Below are positions 1 to 8,491 of a DNA stretch of 64,000 bases, piece after piece; the stretch's first letter is position 1; each line of letters opens with the position of its first letter. The notes beneath the pieces were generated by a model. The model was not told where the DNA came from. It was given only the letters and a program-made list of their open reading frames with translations, and searched no databases. The stretch covers positions 248,001 to 312,000 of the forward strand of contig JAGWMG010000002.1 of NCBI GenBank assembly GCA_028871795.1, read 5' to 3'. This stretch comes from Alphaproteobacteria bacterium (lineage in GTDB: Bacteria > Pseudomonadota > Alphaproteobacteria > Micropepsales > Micropepsaceae). The translations under genes and the position numbers were made by a program.

Positions 1-472
1 GGTCGCGCGCGATCTCGGGCGCCCGGCGCAACAGCGCTCCGAGCGCGGCCGCATAGAGCGCCAGGCCTGCCGCCTGCCACAGGATCAGTGCGGACAGATA
101 GGGAAGGAACGCCAACACGCCGGCGACGAGGAGGAAGAACGGCGGATAGTGCCAGCCGTAGTACGGCGTATCGAGGCCGAAGATCGCTCTTTCCTGTTCG
201 TAGTGCCGCGCAGGGTCGTAAGCGGCCGAGGGCGCACCGTCCAGCACCAGTGTCCCCGCTGCGTAGACATCGGAAAAATCGGTGCCCAACGGGCGGTGCT
301 TGAAGTCGCTCAGCCCCTGCGCCGTCACGGCCATGAACAGGATCGCCGCCGCGAAGGCTATGAGGAAACCGCCCGCCCACAGCCGCGCGCGTTCGCGGGT
401 GGCGAATTCGCCATCGCGCAACAAGGAGAGGAAGTGGTCCAACGCCCGGCCCATCTGCGGCTGCACGCGCAT
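1..472 (-). CDS. GT87-like (DUF2029) membrane glycosyltransferase, C-terminus off left edge
   Basis: The reading frame runs leftwards from the ATG at 472 and leaves the window after 157 codons. It encodes a cytoplasmic basic N-terminus, a first membrane helix (about residues 38-52, FLIAFAAAILFMAV), then the periplasmic-loop sequence GTDFSDVYAAGTLVLDG, the motif YYGWHYPPFF and another hydrophobic stretch. A GTDF near the first helix and a W/H-YPP motif are typical of GT87/DUF2029 polyprenol-phosphate-sugar-dependent GT-C transferases. Such enzymes use a lipid-linked sugar on the periplasmic face. Its substrate cannot be told. The start codon lies 33 bases downstream of the neighbouring repeat-protein gene's stop on the same strand, so the two may be co-transcribed. 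No good Shine-Dalgarno is visible, so the start is tentative. Confidence 0.8.
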   Translation of the reverse strand, partial: MRVQPQMGRALDHFLSLLRDGEFATRERARLWAGGFLIAFAAAILFMAVTAQGLSDFKHRPLGTDFSDVYAAGTLVLDGAPSAAYDPARHYEQERAIFGLDTPYYGWHYPPFFLLVAGVLAFLPYLSALILWQAAGLALYAAALGALLRRAPEIARD

Positions 473-504
473 GATGGGGCGGAGGCGTTTAAGGAATACT
501 TGCT

Positions 505-1545
505 CTAATTCCCGCCGTCGCCGACGCCGCCGTCGAGCCTCATGCCCGTGACGTCGAGATCGTGGGTCTCGCCCGCCGCCGTTCGCGCAGCGCCGACGCA
601 GACCGTGGCCCGATACGAGAAGAACATGTCGCCGGTGCCCCAGCGGCGCAGATTGCTGCGCTCGGTGCAGTCGGGCACTGGCGTCTTGGGGACGCATTTG
701 AGCATGCCGTCCTTGTAATGGCGCAGCGCCTCGTCGCCCTCGCATTCCAGCAGCTGTCCGCCGGCGTAGGTTCCCGCCATGCCCTGGTCGCTCTGTAACA
801 CGTCGCCGATGACGACCTTTAGCCGCGAGCCGGGGATGCAGCGCATCACCTCGCCCTCGTAGGAGGAATCGAGCCAGGTGTCCGCGGTCATGTGCGAAGC
901 GGGGAACTCGCGTCCGTCCGGCGAGATGCAGACGGCATGGATCGCCTTGACGACGTTGGCTTCCTGCATCCGGCACTGCTGCGTGGTCTGGATCCCGGAA
1001 ATGTCGCCGCCGCGGTTGTTGACGGTCACATATTCGTTATAGCCGCCGCCGTAGACGACGACATTGTTGCTCACGCTCGCCGTGGCGCTGGCGCTGGCTT
1101 CGGCGAATGCCGAGGCTGCCGCCGAACCGCCGCCGCCCTTGTTGATGACGATCGATTTGTTGATCGTGATATTCTTCGAAGCGTCGATATTCTTGGTGAT
1201 GTTGATGTCCTTATTGATGGTCACCGGCTTGTAGATGTTGATGTTCTTGTTGATCGTCGTCGGTTTGTAGACGTTGATGTCCTTGTTGATGGTCACAGGT
1301 TTGTAGATGTCGATGTCCTTGTTGATCGTGGTCGGCTTGTAGATGCTGATGTTTTTGTTGATGGTGAGCGGCTTGTTGACGACGACCGAGCCGCCGCCGG
1401 TGCAGCCGAGGGTCGAGCCGCCGTGATAGCCTCCTTGATAGCCGTAACGGGGGGTGCCGCCTGCCAGCGCGGGCGTAAAGGGGGCGACCACCATGGCGGC
1501 GCCGGTCAATGCGGCGGTGACGACGGTGAAAGATCTGCGAGGCAT
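505..1545 (-). CDS. Secreted protein with tandem INK repeats (unknown function)
   Basis: This encodes 346 residues. Residues 1-28 form a signal peptide ending ALA. A Gly/Tyr-rich linker follows, then about 80 residues of tandem 12-residue units of the form KPxTINKxIxIY (residues 58-117), a decayed tail of the same pattern to about residue 136, a short GGGG/Ala-Ser-rich hinge, and a C-terminal domain of about 170 residues with several cysteines (for example C191, C206). Alternating hydrophobic and polar residues in the repeat suggest a beta-strand-forming, solenoid- or amyloid-like segment; that is inference. I do not recognise a named family. It is probably periplasmic or surface-exposed. The next gene on the strand is a GT87-like transferase. 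Confidence 0.85.
   Translation of the reverse strand: MPRRSFTVVTAALTGAAMVVAPFTPALAGGTPRYGYQGGYHGGSTLGCTGGGSVVVNKPLTINKNISIYKPTTINKDIDIYKPVTINKDINVYKPTTINKNINIYKPVTINKDINITKNIDASKNITINKSIVINKGGGGSAAASAFAEASASATASVSNNVVVYGGGYNEYVTVNNRGGDISGIQTTQQCRMQEANVVKAIHAVCISPDGREFPASHMTADTWLDSSYEGEVMRCIPGSRLKVVIGDVLQSDQGMAGTYAGGQLLECEGDEALRHYKDGMLKCVPKTPVPDCTERSNLRRWGTGDMFFSYRATVCVGAARTAAGETHDLDVTGMRLDGGVGDGGN
1138..1374 (-). repeat. Tandem 36-bp coding repeat (12-aa INK units)
   Basis: About five near-identical 36-bp units encode K-P-(L/T/V)-T-I-N-K-(D/N)-I-(D/N/S)-(I/V)-Y, followed by more diverged copies encoding ITKNIDASKNITINKSIVINK. The units differ mostly at synonymous positions and at alternating T/V and D/N sites. 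This suggests old duplications kept under selection rather than a recent expansion. Confidence 0.85.
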
Positions 1546-1723
1546 GCTATAGCTCCATCGCTCCGGCCGTTTTTATGCGTCCCGAGGTCCGGAACAGCGC
1601 CCAGGACATGGAACAAGCGTTAATGACCGTCCGCTCCGTTTCACGAAATATGCCAGCCAACGTCTTGAGAAAGCCCGCGTCTGCGGTTCGAATTGGGACA
1701 ATGGGGCAGGCAGGGGAAGCGGC

Positions 1724-2431
1724 ATGATCCCGATCTCGGACGACAACCCGGTCCGCCAAACGCCGTTCTTCACCTGGGCGATCATCGCCGTCTGTGTGGC
1801 CGTTTATGTCTGGGAGCTGCAGCAGGGCCCTGAAATGGGGACGGTCTTCCTGCAATACGGCTTCATGCCCAAGACTCTGCTGTCGCCTCAACTCATCCCC
1901 ACGGACCAAGCAGCCTGGCCAACTCCGGTAACGGTTTTTACCTCCATGTTCGTGCACGGAGGCATCTGGCATCTCGCCGGAAACATGCTTTATCTCTGGA
2001 TTTTCGGGAACAATATCGAAGAGGCCATGGGGCACGCGCGTTTCGTACTGTTCTACCTGCTGTCCGGGGTAGCGGCGGCCTTGACCATGGCCTTCATGGA
2101 TCCGGCCTCCACCATGCCGATGGTGGGTGCGTCGGGCGCGATTTCCGGCGTGCTCGGGGCTTATATGCTGCTCTACCCGAGGGCGAAGGTGACGGTCATC
2201 GTCCCCATCCTGATCGTCTTTTATCCCTTTCGCATCAGTGCCGTATGGGTGGTCGGCATGTGGTTCGCGATGCAGCTTCTGGCGGCTGCAGCCAGCACTC
2301 CGGACAGCCCGGGAGTCGCCTGGTGGGCACATATCGGCGGGTTTCTCGCCGGAATGGTGCTCACGCCGTTCCTGAAGTCCTCGCATGTCCCCTTTTTCGG
2401 CCCGCGCAGCCTGCGCGGCCCCTGGGGCTGA
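1724..2431 (+). CDS. Rhomboid family intramembrane serine protease
   Basis: This 235-residue polytopic protein is close to the usual size of the six-helix bacterial rhomboid core. The catalytic serine sits in GASG (S137) and the catalytic histidine in AHIGG (H203). The oxyanion/HxxxN motif HLAGN is at H83 and N87, followed by the YLWIFGNNIE loop. The cut is expected within or beside substrate transmembrane helices in the inner membrane. The substrate is unknown. The ATG is preceded by a purine-rich GGGGAAGCGGC stretch. A PAS-domain gene follows on the same strand about 100 bases downstream. Confidence 0.95.
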   Translation: MIPISDDNPVRQTPFFTWAIIAVCVAVYVWELQQGPEMGTVFLQYGFMPKTLLSPQLIPTDQAAWPTPVTVFTSMFVHGGIWHLAGNMLYLWIFGNNIEEAMGHARFVLFYLLSGVAAALTMAFMDPASTMPMVGASGAISGVLGAYMLLYPRAKVTVIVPILIVFYPFRISAVWVVGMWFAMQLLAAAASTPDSPGVAWWAHIGGFLAGMVLTPFLKSSHVPFFGPRSLRGPWG

Positions 2432-2532
2432 TTGGCACGGGATTCGCTCTTCGATCCCGCAAGGACGCGACATCGTTTCGATCTGGGTCAGAACCGGACG
2501 ATCGCCCGACGGAGCAAGGGGATAGGCGGGTT

Positions 2533-3204
2533 ATGAAACACAAGAACAGCCATCTGCTGGTGGGGTACTGGAGCCGGATCCGCAAGGGACGGGACGTCCC
2601 CGACCAGACCGACCTCGACCCGCGCGCCATCAAGCGCATGCTGCCCTATGTCTTTCTTTTGGACGCCGAAGACCCGTCGCGGCCGATCTACCGGCTGGCC
2701 GGCACCGCCCTTTGCGAGCGCTTCGGCTTCGAGCTCAAGGGCACCGGCTTTCTCGCCCATTGGGAAGCGCAATCGAGTGTCGCGCTGACGTCTCTGCTGA
2801 GACAGGCGCTCCGCCTGAAGCAACCCGTTTGCCTGACTTCGATCGGCGCCAGCGCCGACTGCGGCATGGTGGAACTCGAAACGATTCTGGCGCCGGTGAC
2901 GTTCGGACCGGGCGAGCCGACGCGCTTCATCGGCATGATCCAGATATTGAGCGATGCGTCGCAACTTCACGGCCGCCCCATCGCCTTCCAGCGGCTTGCT
3001 GCCTCGCAATTGATCCACGAGGACGAACCGGCTTCCGCCGCCGACAATCCGCCGCCTCCGCCGCCCGCACTGCGCAGCCATCCCAAGGCACCGCATCTGC
3101 GCCTGGTGGTTTCGCAGGACGAACCTGCCGCGGCGCATTTCGACTCCGGTGAACTCATGGCGAAGATGTTTGACGTCTTCGGAAAAGGCCTGAGCGCAAG
3201 CTGA
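2533..3204 (+). CDS. PAS-domain protein (PAS_5 type)
   Basis: This encodes 223 residues. The N-terminal two thirds (YWSRIRKGRDVPDQTDLDP, then LPYVFLLD and YRLAGTALCERFG) match the alphaproteobacterial PAS_5 pattern of soluble one-domain PAS proteins. The last 70 residues are low-complexity, with a run of six prolines near residue 175, and carry no output domain. A sensory or scaffold role is likely but the ligand is unknown. The ATG is placed after the G-rich stretch AAGGGGATAGGCGGG. The frame is also open upstream, overlapping the rhomboid gene in another frame, but those residues do not look like protein from this family. Confidence 0.75.
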   Translation: MKHKNSHLLVGYWSRIRKGRDVPDQTDLDPRAIKRMLPYVFLLDAEDPSRPIYRLAGTALCERFGFELKGTGFLAHWEAQSSVALTSLLRQALRLKQPVCLTSIGASADCGMVELETILAPVTFGPGEPTRFIGMIQILSDASQLHGRPIAFQRLAASQLIHEDEPASAADNPPPPPPALRSHPKAPHLRLVVSQDEPAAAHFDSGELMAKMFDVFGKGLSAS

Positions 3205-3222
3205 AGCTTCGAGAGCCGGAAA

Positions 3223-3567
3223 TCAGGGCGACTTGCCGTCGGTCGCCTGAGGCGGCTGGGTCTTGTCCGCCGGATTCTTGTCGATCGGATCGTCGTGCAG
3301 GATGTCGCGGTCGAACCGCAGCTTCTGTTCCTTTTCCTGCAGATACGGAATCTCGTACCGCTCCACCACCGCGCGATAGGCTTCGAACCTCTGTACGTCG
3401 TCCGCTAGGCGCTTGTCGCAGCGGTCATAGGGCAGATGCTGCTGCTCCGTGCACCACAAATCGAAATCCATGGCCTTGACGGGATAATTCGCGATCTGCG
3501 CCTGCGCAGACATCCCCGCCGCGGCCAGCACGCCTACAAACAGCAGCGCACGATTCGCCCATGTCAT
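3223..3567 (-). CDS. Small secreted hypothetical protein
   Basis: This encodes 114 residues from the ATG at 3567. An N-terminal signal peptide (TWANRALLFVGVLAAAGMSAQAQ) is followed by a mature part with two cysteines (LWCTEQQ and YDRCDKR), a charged region likely to form alpha-helix, and a Pro/Lys-rich tail. I do not recognise the family. The signal peptide, the two cysteines and the codon pattern argue that it is real and periplasmic. The frame extends 33 codons further upstream, but that extension would bury the signal peptide, so the internal ATG is preferred. It lies convergent to the PAS gene. Confidence 0.6.
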   Translation of the reverse strand: MTWANRALLFVGVLAAAGMSAQAQIANYPVKAMDFDLWCTEQQHLPYDRCDKRLADDVQRFEAYRAVVERYEIPYLQEKEQKLRFDRDILHDDPIDKNPADKTQPPQATDGKSP

Positions 3568-3691
3568 GGCGTCACCATACGCTCCAAATAGGGAGGGCGG
3601 AAGTTGTTTACAAGTGACTCCCGGGGCGAAAACGAACGTATGGCGCACTGGTGCGGATCGATTCAAATCGTTTTGAATCGTTCGCGATTTT

Positions 3692-5338
3692 CTATTCCGC
3701 GGCGAGAATCCCGTCTTCGGCCACCTTGACCCGCTCGGGCGGCAGCGGCGGGCGGCCCAGGATCATGTCGGCGGCTTTTTCCGCGATCATAATGGTGGGG
3801 GCGTTGGTATTGCCGGACACCAGGGTTGGCATCACCGAGGCGTCGATCACGCGCAAACCCTTCGCGCCGCGGACGTTGAGTTGCGGATCGACCACGCTGT
3901 CGGCGTCGTTGCCCATCCTGGCCGTGCCGACGGGATGATAGATGGTCTCGGCCGTCTTTCTGACGAAGGCGTCGATGTCGTCGTCGCTGCGGATATGTGC
4001 GCCGGGCATCAGTTCGGGACCGCGATAGGGATCGAAGCTGCTCTGCGCGAATACGTCGCGCGCGATCTTGATGCCTTCGCGCAGCGCGCGGCCGTCTTCG
4101 GCGGCCTCCAGGTAATTGGGCTGGATCAGCGGCGGCGCCAGCGGATCGGGCGACTTGAGCGAGATGAAACCGCGGCTCTGCGGCCTGAGTTGGCAGACAT
4201 GCGCCATGAAGCCGTGGCGGTCGGCTTTGCGCCGCGTGTGGTCGAACATCAAGGCGGCGATGAAGTGGTATTGCAGATCGGGCGTTTCGAGTTCGCGGCG
4301 GCTCTTCAGGAAGGCGCCGGATTCCAGCCCTTGCCCGGTCGCCACTCCGGTCCCGAAGAGAAGGTATTGCAGGCCCGTCTTCGCCCTGGTGAGCGGCAGG
4401 TCCTGGCTGTGGAAGGTGATCGGCTGGGTGCATTCGTACTGGATCGAGCAGTCCAGGTGGTCCTGCAGGTTGCGCCCCACGCCCTTGAGATCCGCCGCCA
4501 CGGGGATGTCGAAGCGCTTGAGGATCGACGCATCGCCGATGCCCGACAGCAGCAGCACCTGGGGCGTGTTCACGGCGCCGCCGCACAGCAGGACTTCGCG
4601 CTCGGCGCGGACCGTCACCGCTTCCTTCCTGCGGACGAATTCGATGCCGGCCGCGCGGCCGTCCTCGAACACGATGCGCGTGACGTGCGCGAAGGATTCG
4701 ACGGTCAAGTTCGGGCGGGCGAGAATGGGCGTCAGGTAGGCCCTGGCGGCGCTCCAGCGCCGGCCGTTGTGGATGTTGAGCTGATAGGACCCGAAACCTT
4801 CCTGGGAGAAACCGTTGAAGTCGCGTGTTTCTGGGTGGCCCGCCTGAACGCCGGCCCGCACGAAGGCGCGGAACAAGGGATTCGCCGACTTGCCGTTCGA
4901 GACGTGCAGCGGTCCGTCGCCGGCGTGGAAGGCATCGGGACCCCGCTCGTTGCATTCCGCACGCTTGAAGTAGGGCAGCACATCGGCGAACGACCAGCCT
5001 TCGCATCCCATCTGCCGCCAACGGTCGTAGTCGCGCGCATGGCCGCGGATGTAGATCATACCGTTGATCGAAGAGGAGCCGCCCCAGCCCTTGCCGCGCG
5101 GCCAGTAGAGGCGCCGGTTGTCGAGATGAAGCTGGCCTTCGGTCTCGTAATACCAGTTGAACGGATTGGGTTTGCCGATCAGCGCCGGAAGGCCCGCCGG
5201 CATATGGATCATCAGCGAGCGGTCGCGTCCGCCGGCTTCGACCAGCAGGACCTTGCAGGCGGGATCGGCGCTCAACCGGTTAGCCAGCACGCAGCCGGCG
5301 CTGCCCGCACCGATGATGATGAAATCGTAGCCCTGCAT
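3692..5338 (-). CDS. GMC-family FAD oxidoreductase (choline/alcohol dehydrogenase-like)
   Basis: This encodes 548 residues, the usual length for BetA-type GMC flavoproteins. The FAD-binding Rossmann motif GAGSAG is at residues 11-16 and VEAGG follows near residue 34. GMC signature 1 is GWGGSSSINGM (about 84-94). Signature 2 lies at GGAVNTPQVLLLSGIG (about 254-269). The catalytic region is YHPVGTARMG (H468), with SGNTNAPTIM near the C-terminus. The enzyme probably oxidises an alcohol to an aldehyde with a membrane or quinone acceptor. Choline is only one candidate, since no betaine genes (betB, betI) lie nearby. Confidence 0.9.
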   Translation of the reverse strand: MQGYDFIIIGAGSAGCVLANRLSADPACKVLLVEAGGRDRSLMIHMPAGLPALIGKPNPFNWYYETEGQLHLDNRRLYWPRGKGWGGSSSINGMIYIRGHARDYDRWRQMGCEGWSFADVLPYFKRAECNERGPDAFHAGDGPLHVSNGKSANPLFRAFVRAGVQAGHPETRDFNGFSQEGFGSYQLNIHNGRRWSAARAYLTPILARPNLTVESFAHVTRIVFEDGRAAGIEFVRRKEAVTVRAEREVLLCGGAVNTPQVLLLSGIGDASILKRFDIPVAADLKGVGRNLQDHLDCSIQYECTQPITFHSQDLPLTRAKTGLQYLLFGTGVATGQGLESGAFLKSRRELETPDLQYHFIAALMFDHTRRKADRHGFMAHVCQLRPQSRGFISLKSPDPLAPPLIQPNYLEAAEDGRALREGIKIARDVFAQSSFDPYRGPELMPGAHIRSDDDIDAFVRKTAETIYHPVGTARMGNDADSVVDPQLNVRGAKGLRVIDASVMPTLVSGNTNAPTIMIAEKAADMILGRPPLPPERVKVAEDGILAAE

Positions 5339-5399
5339 GTCGTAAGCCCCCGTTTGGTCGCCAGGATAGACAATGAATTCCGCCGTGTCGCGGCGGCGG

Positions 5400-6398
5400 T
5401 CAGATCTCCAGCGTGATGACCGAACGGCGGTTCCTGGGCTCGCGCACGCCGTCGGCCGTCTGCACGGCGAGATCGGTTTTGCCCACGCCTTCGATCTCGA
5501 TCGCTTCGCGCCTGGCGCCGAGACGGACGAGCGAGTCGCGCACGACTGCGGCGCGCCTGAGCGACAGGCCCTTATTATAGGCCTCGCCGCCGGAGGTATC
5601 GGTATGGCCGACGACCTCGATCTTCGGCTGGCCGCCGGCGCGCGCGTCGGCGATCGCCTGCTGCAAGACGCTCATGGCGCGCGGCGTCAACGCCGTGGAA
5701 TTGAGCGCGAAGTTGACCGTGTAGGTTGGAGCTGTGGGCGAGGAGGAAGACTGCGGGCCGGGCGTCGCCGCAGCGGGTGTTGCCGGCGCGGGCGCTGCCG
5801 GCGTTTCGGGTGCGGACGCCGGCGCGGGCGTCGCAGGCGGCTGCGCCGATGGCGCGGCTGCCGCGGGAACTTCATTTTCGAGCCGCGACAACGTGACGTC
5901 GAGGGAGGCGCGGCACTGTGCGGCCGCAGGCGCTTGCGAGGCCACGGTCCCGTTCAGCATCCAGCAATCGTAATCGGCCTGGGCGCGGGCGGCATCGCGC
6001 GGGAACGTGTCGCGTCCCGCGGTGAGCGCCCGTACCAGCCTGTCGCGCAGCGCGTGAGAGGCGACATCCTTGCTTGGTTCCGGGTCGACGTCTTCGCCGC
6101 GCGACAACTGCAGGGCCTTGGCCGCGTAGGCATTGGCCAAGTTGGCGACGTCGCTGTCGACCTGGGCTAGCGACAAGGAACCCTCCTGGTCGAACGCCGT
6201 GTAGCTTGCTTGTCCGACGTCGCCGAAGGAGTGCGCCAGAAACACGTCGTCCTGGAAAAGGGCCTGAGCGAACCGCGAGTCGGCGGGGGGCGTCGCATCC
6301 GCCAGGTTGTCCAGGGCGCTGAAATTGACACACCCCGCGAGGAGCAGGCTGCAAGCCGCGGCGGCCGTGAAACGCCGCGATGTTCCAATGTGAGCCAT
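5400..6398 (-). CDS. OmpA-family outer-membrane lipoprotein
   Basis: This encodes 332 residues from the ATG at 6398, which has GGAG about 9 bases upstream. The lipobox LLLAGC gives Cys23 as the acylated residue. The middle part is predicted helical with a few cysteines. A long Ala/Pro linker (about residues 180-220) precedes the C-terminal OmpA domain: FALNSTALTP, VVGHTDTSGG, and the region NKGLSLRRAAVVRDSL, ending in REPRNRRSVITLEI. These are the peptidoglycan (diaminopimelate)-binding motifs of the Pal/OmpA-C fold. It probably tethers the outer membrane to the cell wall. Confidence 0.9.
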   Translation of the reverse strand: MAHIGTSRRFTAAAACSLLLAGCVNFSALDNLADATPPADSRFAQALFQDDVFLAHSFGDVGQASYTAFDQEGSLSLAQVDSDVANLANAYAAKALQLSRGEDVDPEPSKDVASHALRDRLVRALTAGRDTFPRDAARAQADYDCWMLNGTVASQAPAAAQCRASLDVTLSRLENEVPAAAAPSAQPPATPAPASAPETPAAPAPATPAAATPGPQSSSSPTAPTYTVNFALNSTALTPRAMSVLQQAIADARAGGQPKIEVVGHTDTSGGEAYNKGLSLRRAAVVRDSLVRLGARREAIEIEGVGKTDLAVQTADGVREPRNRRSVITLEI

Positions 6399-6577
6399 GA
6401 AGGGGTCTCCGAAGGGTGCCGGATACTGGCAAGGGGGGCAAAATCTGGGCTTTCCTATAACCCTTTGCGGGGTCAAGGTTAAGTGAGCGTTTGGACACCA
6501 AATTGCTGCTCGGCGCTACAACCGTAAACCATCCGTTGAGGGTCTTTATCGCACACTTGGCCGTGGAGCAGGAATGC

Positions 6578-6583
6578 AGGAGG
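6578..6583 (+). promoter_or_regulatory. Shine-Dalgarno AGGAGG deciding the PilZ start
   Basis: AGGAGG lies 5 bases before the GTG at 6589 and inside the first codons of a longer frame that begins at ATG 6574. A perfect ribosome site inside a coding start is improbable, so GTG 6589 is the likely start. Confidence 0.7.
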
Positions 6584-6588
6584 GGCGC

Positions 6589-7230
6589 GTGACGGCCCAT
6601 GCGCTTACCGCCAAGAACGAGGATTTGGTGATCAGCAAGGCGCGCGCCGAGCGCCGCCGCTTCCGGCGCGTCCACGTCGATTTGCCCGGCAAGCTCTTCG
6701 TTCCCGTCGACGGGCGGGAAAGCGCCTGCAAGATCACCGATCTGTCGCCCGGCGGGGCCCGCGTCGAATGCGAACTCCCGGTCGAGCAGGACAGCCGGAT
6801 CGTTCTCTACATCGACGGCTTCGGCCGTTTCGAGGGAACCATTGCCCGCCGCGACGGCTACGGCTTCGGCGTCAAGTTCGTCTGCACGGCGCTGAAGCGC
6901 GAACGCACCGCCGAGTTGCTCACCCTGTTTATGAACCGCTCCCTGATCGATGAAACGGACCTGCGCCGCCACGACCGCACTCCGACCAAGGGCCTGACGC
7001 GCTTCACCCGCGTCGACGGCGAAATCGTGCCTTGCGAAGTGCTCGATCTTTCGGTGAGCGGAATTTCGGTCAGGACGGATATTCGTCCGCCGCTTGGCGA
7101 ATTCGTCCTGATCGGCCAGATGGCGGGGCGCGTCGCGCGGCATCACGAGGACGGCATCGGCATCGAATTCGTCGGGGGAAGCTCCGGCAGCGCCGAAGGC
7201 CTCCGTGCCCAGCTGGCGGTGGTTCGCTAG
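6589..7230 (+). CDS. Double PilZ-domain protein (c-di-GMP receptor-like)
   Basis: This encodes 213 residues from GTG 6589. The first PilZ domain has a basic cluster ERRRFRRVHVD and the motif DLSPGGARV. The second repeats the pattern with RHDRTPTKGLTRFTRVDGE and DLSVSGISV. The RxxxR...D/NxSxxG pattern binds cyclic di-GMP in known PilZ proteins. The first domain keeps both parts; in the second the arginine part is less canonical and may be structural. There is no membrane segment and no output domain, so it is probably a cytosolic adaptor. The stop codon overlaps the stop of the convergent YjbR gene within one CTAG. Another c-di-GMP protein lies at 19.9-21.6 kb. Confidence 0.85.
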   Translation: MTAHALTAKNEDLVISKARAERRRFRRVHVDLPGKLFVPVDGRESACKITDLSPGGARVECELPVEQDSRIVLYIDGFGRFEGTIARRDGYGFGVKFVCTALKRERTAELLTLFMNRSLIDETDLRRHDRTPTKGLTRFTRVDGEIVPCEVLDLSVSGISVRTDIRPPLGEFVLIGQMAGRVARHHEDGIGIEFVGGSSGSAEGLRAQLAVVR

Positions 7231-7589
7231 CCGACGTTTGCGATCCCCAGTTCCCCGCGTTTCTTCTTTGACAATCCCATCGCCACGAGCCTATGCGCGC
7301 GTTCGAGATAGGCCTTCAGTTCCTTCGCCGGGAGTGCGTCGAGGCGCTCCAGGTACACCCAGTGCGCCCGCGCCAGATACGGTGCCGGGACGATGTGGCG
7401 CAACTGGGTGAGGATATGGAAGCTGGTTTCGCCGGCCTTGAAGAACAGATGGTGGGGCTTGTCTTCTTTCGGTCCCAGCACCGCGAACATCTTGCCGCCG
7501 ACCTTGAAGACGCGAGCCTCGCCCCATTGGATCGACAGCGTCGCGGCGCGCAGCGACAGGCAGAACCTCTCGATCTCGGCGTGGCGCAT
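7227..7589 (-). CDS. MmcQ/YjbR family protein
   Basis: This encodes 120 residues from the ATG at 7589. It has the hallmarks of the small MmcQ/YjbR (CyaY-like fold) family: an SIQWGEARVFKVGGKMFAVL beta-sheet opening, LFFKAGETSF, HILTQLRHIVPAPYLARAHWVYLE, and a C-terminal helix. Members bind DNA or are uncharacterised; the precise role is unknown. The frame is open for 19 more codons upstream but those look non-homologous. It is convergent with the PilZ gene, and the two stop codons share the bases CTA. Confidence 0.85.
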   Translation of the reverse strand: MRHAEIERFCLSLRAATLSIQWGEARVFKVGGKMFAVLGPKEDKPHHLFFKAGETSFHILTQLRHIVPAPYLARAHWVYLERLDALPAKELKAYLERAHRLVAMGLSKKKRGELGIANVG

Positions 7590-7708
7590 GATTGCACCAT
7601 CATCGCGCGCGAGCCGGGCAAAGCAAGGGCGCAGTTGGCGAAACATGGGCTTTGCCCCTCCCCCGCGCCGGTTTAAGAATCGGGAGGAAACCGGGAAGGG
7701 GAACCCCC

Positions 7709-8488
<780 letters not shown>

Positions 8489-8491
8489 CGC

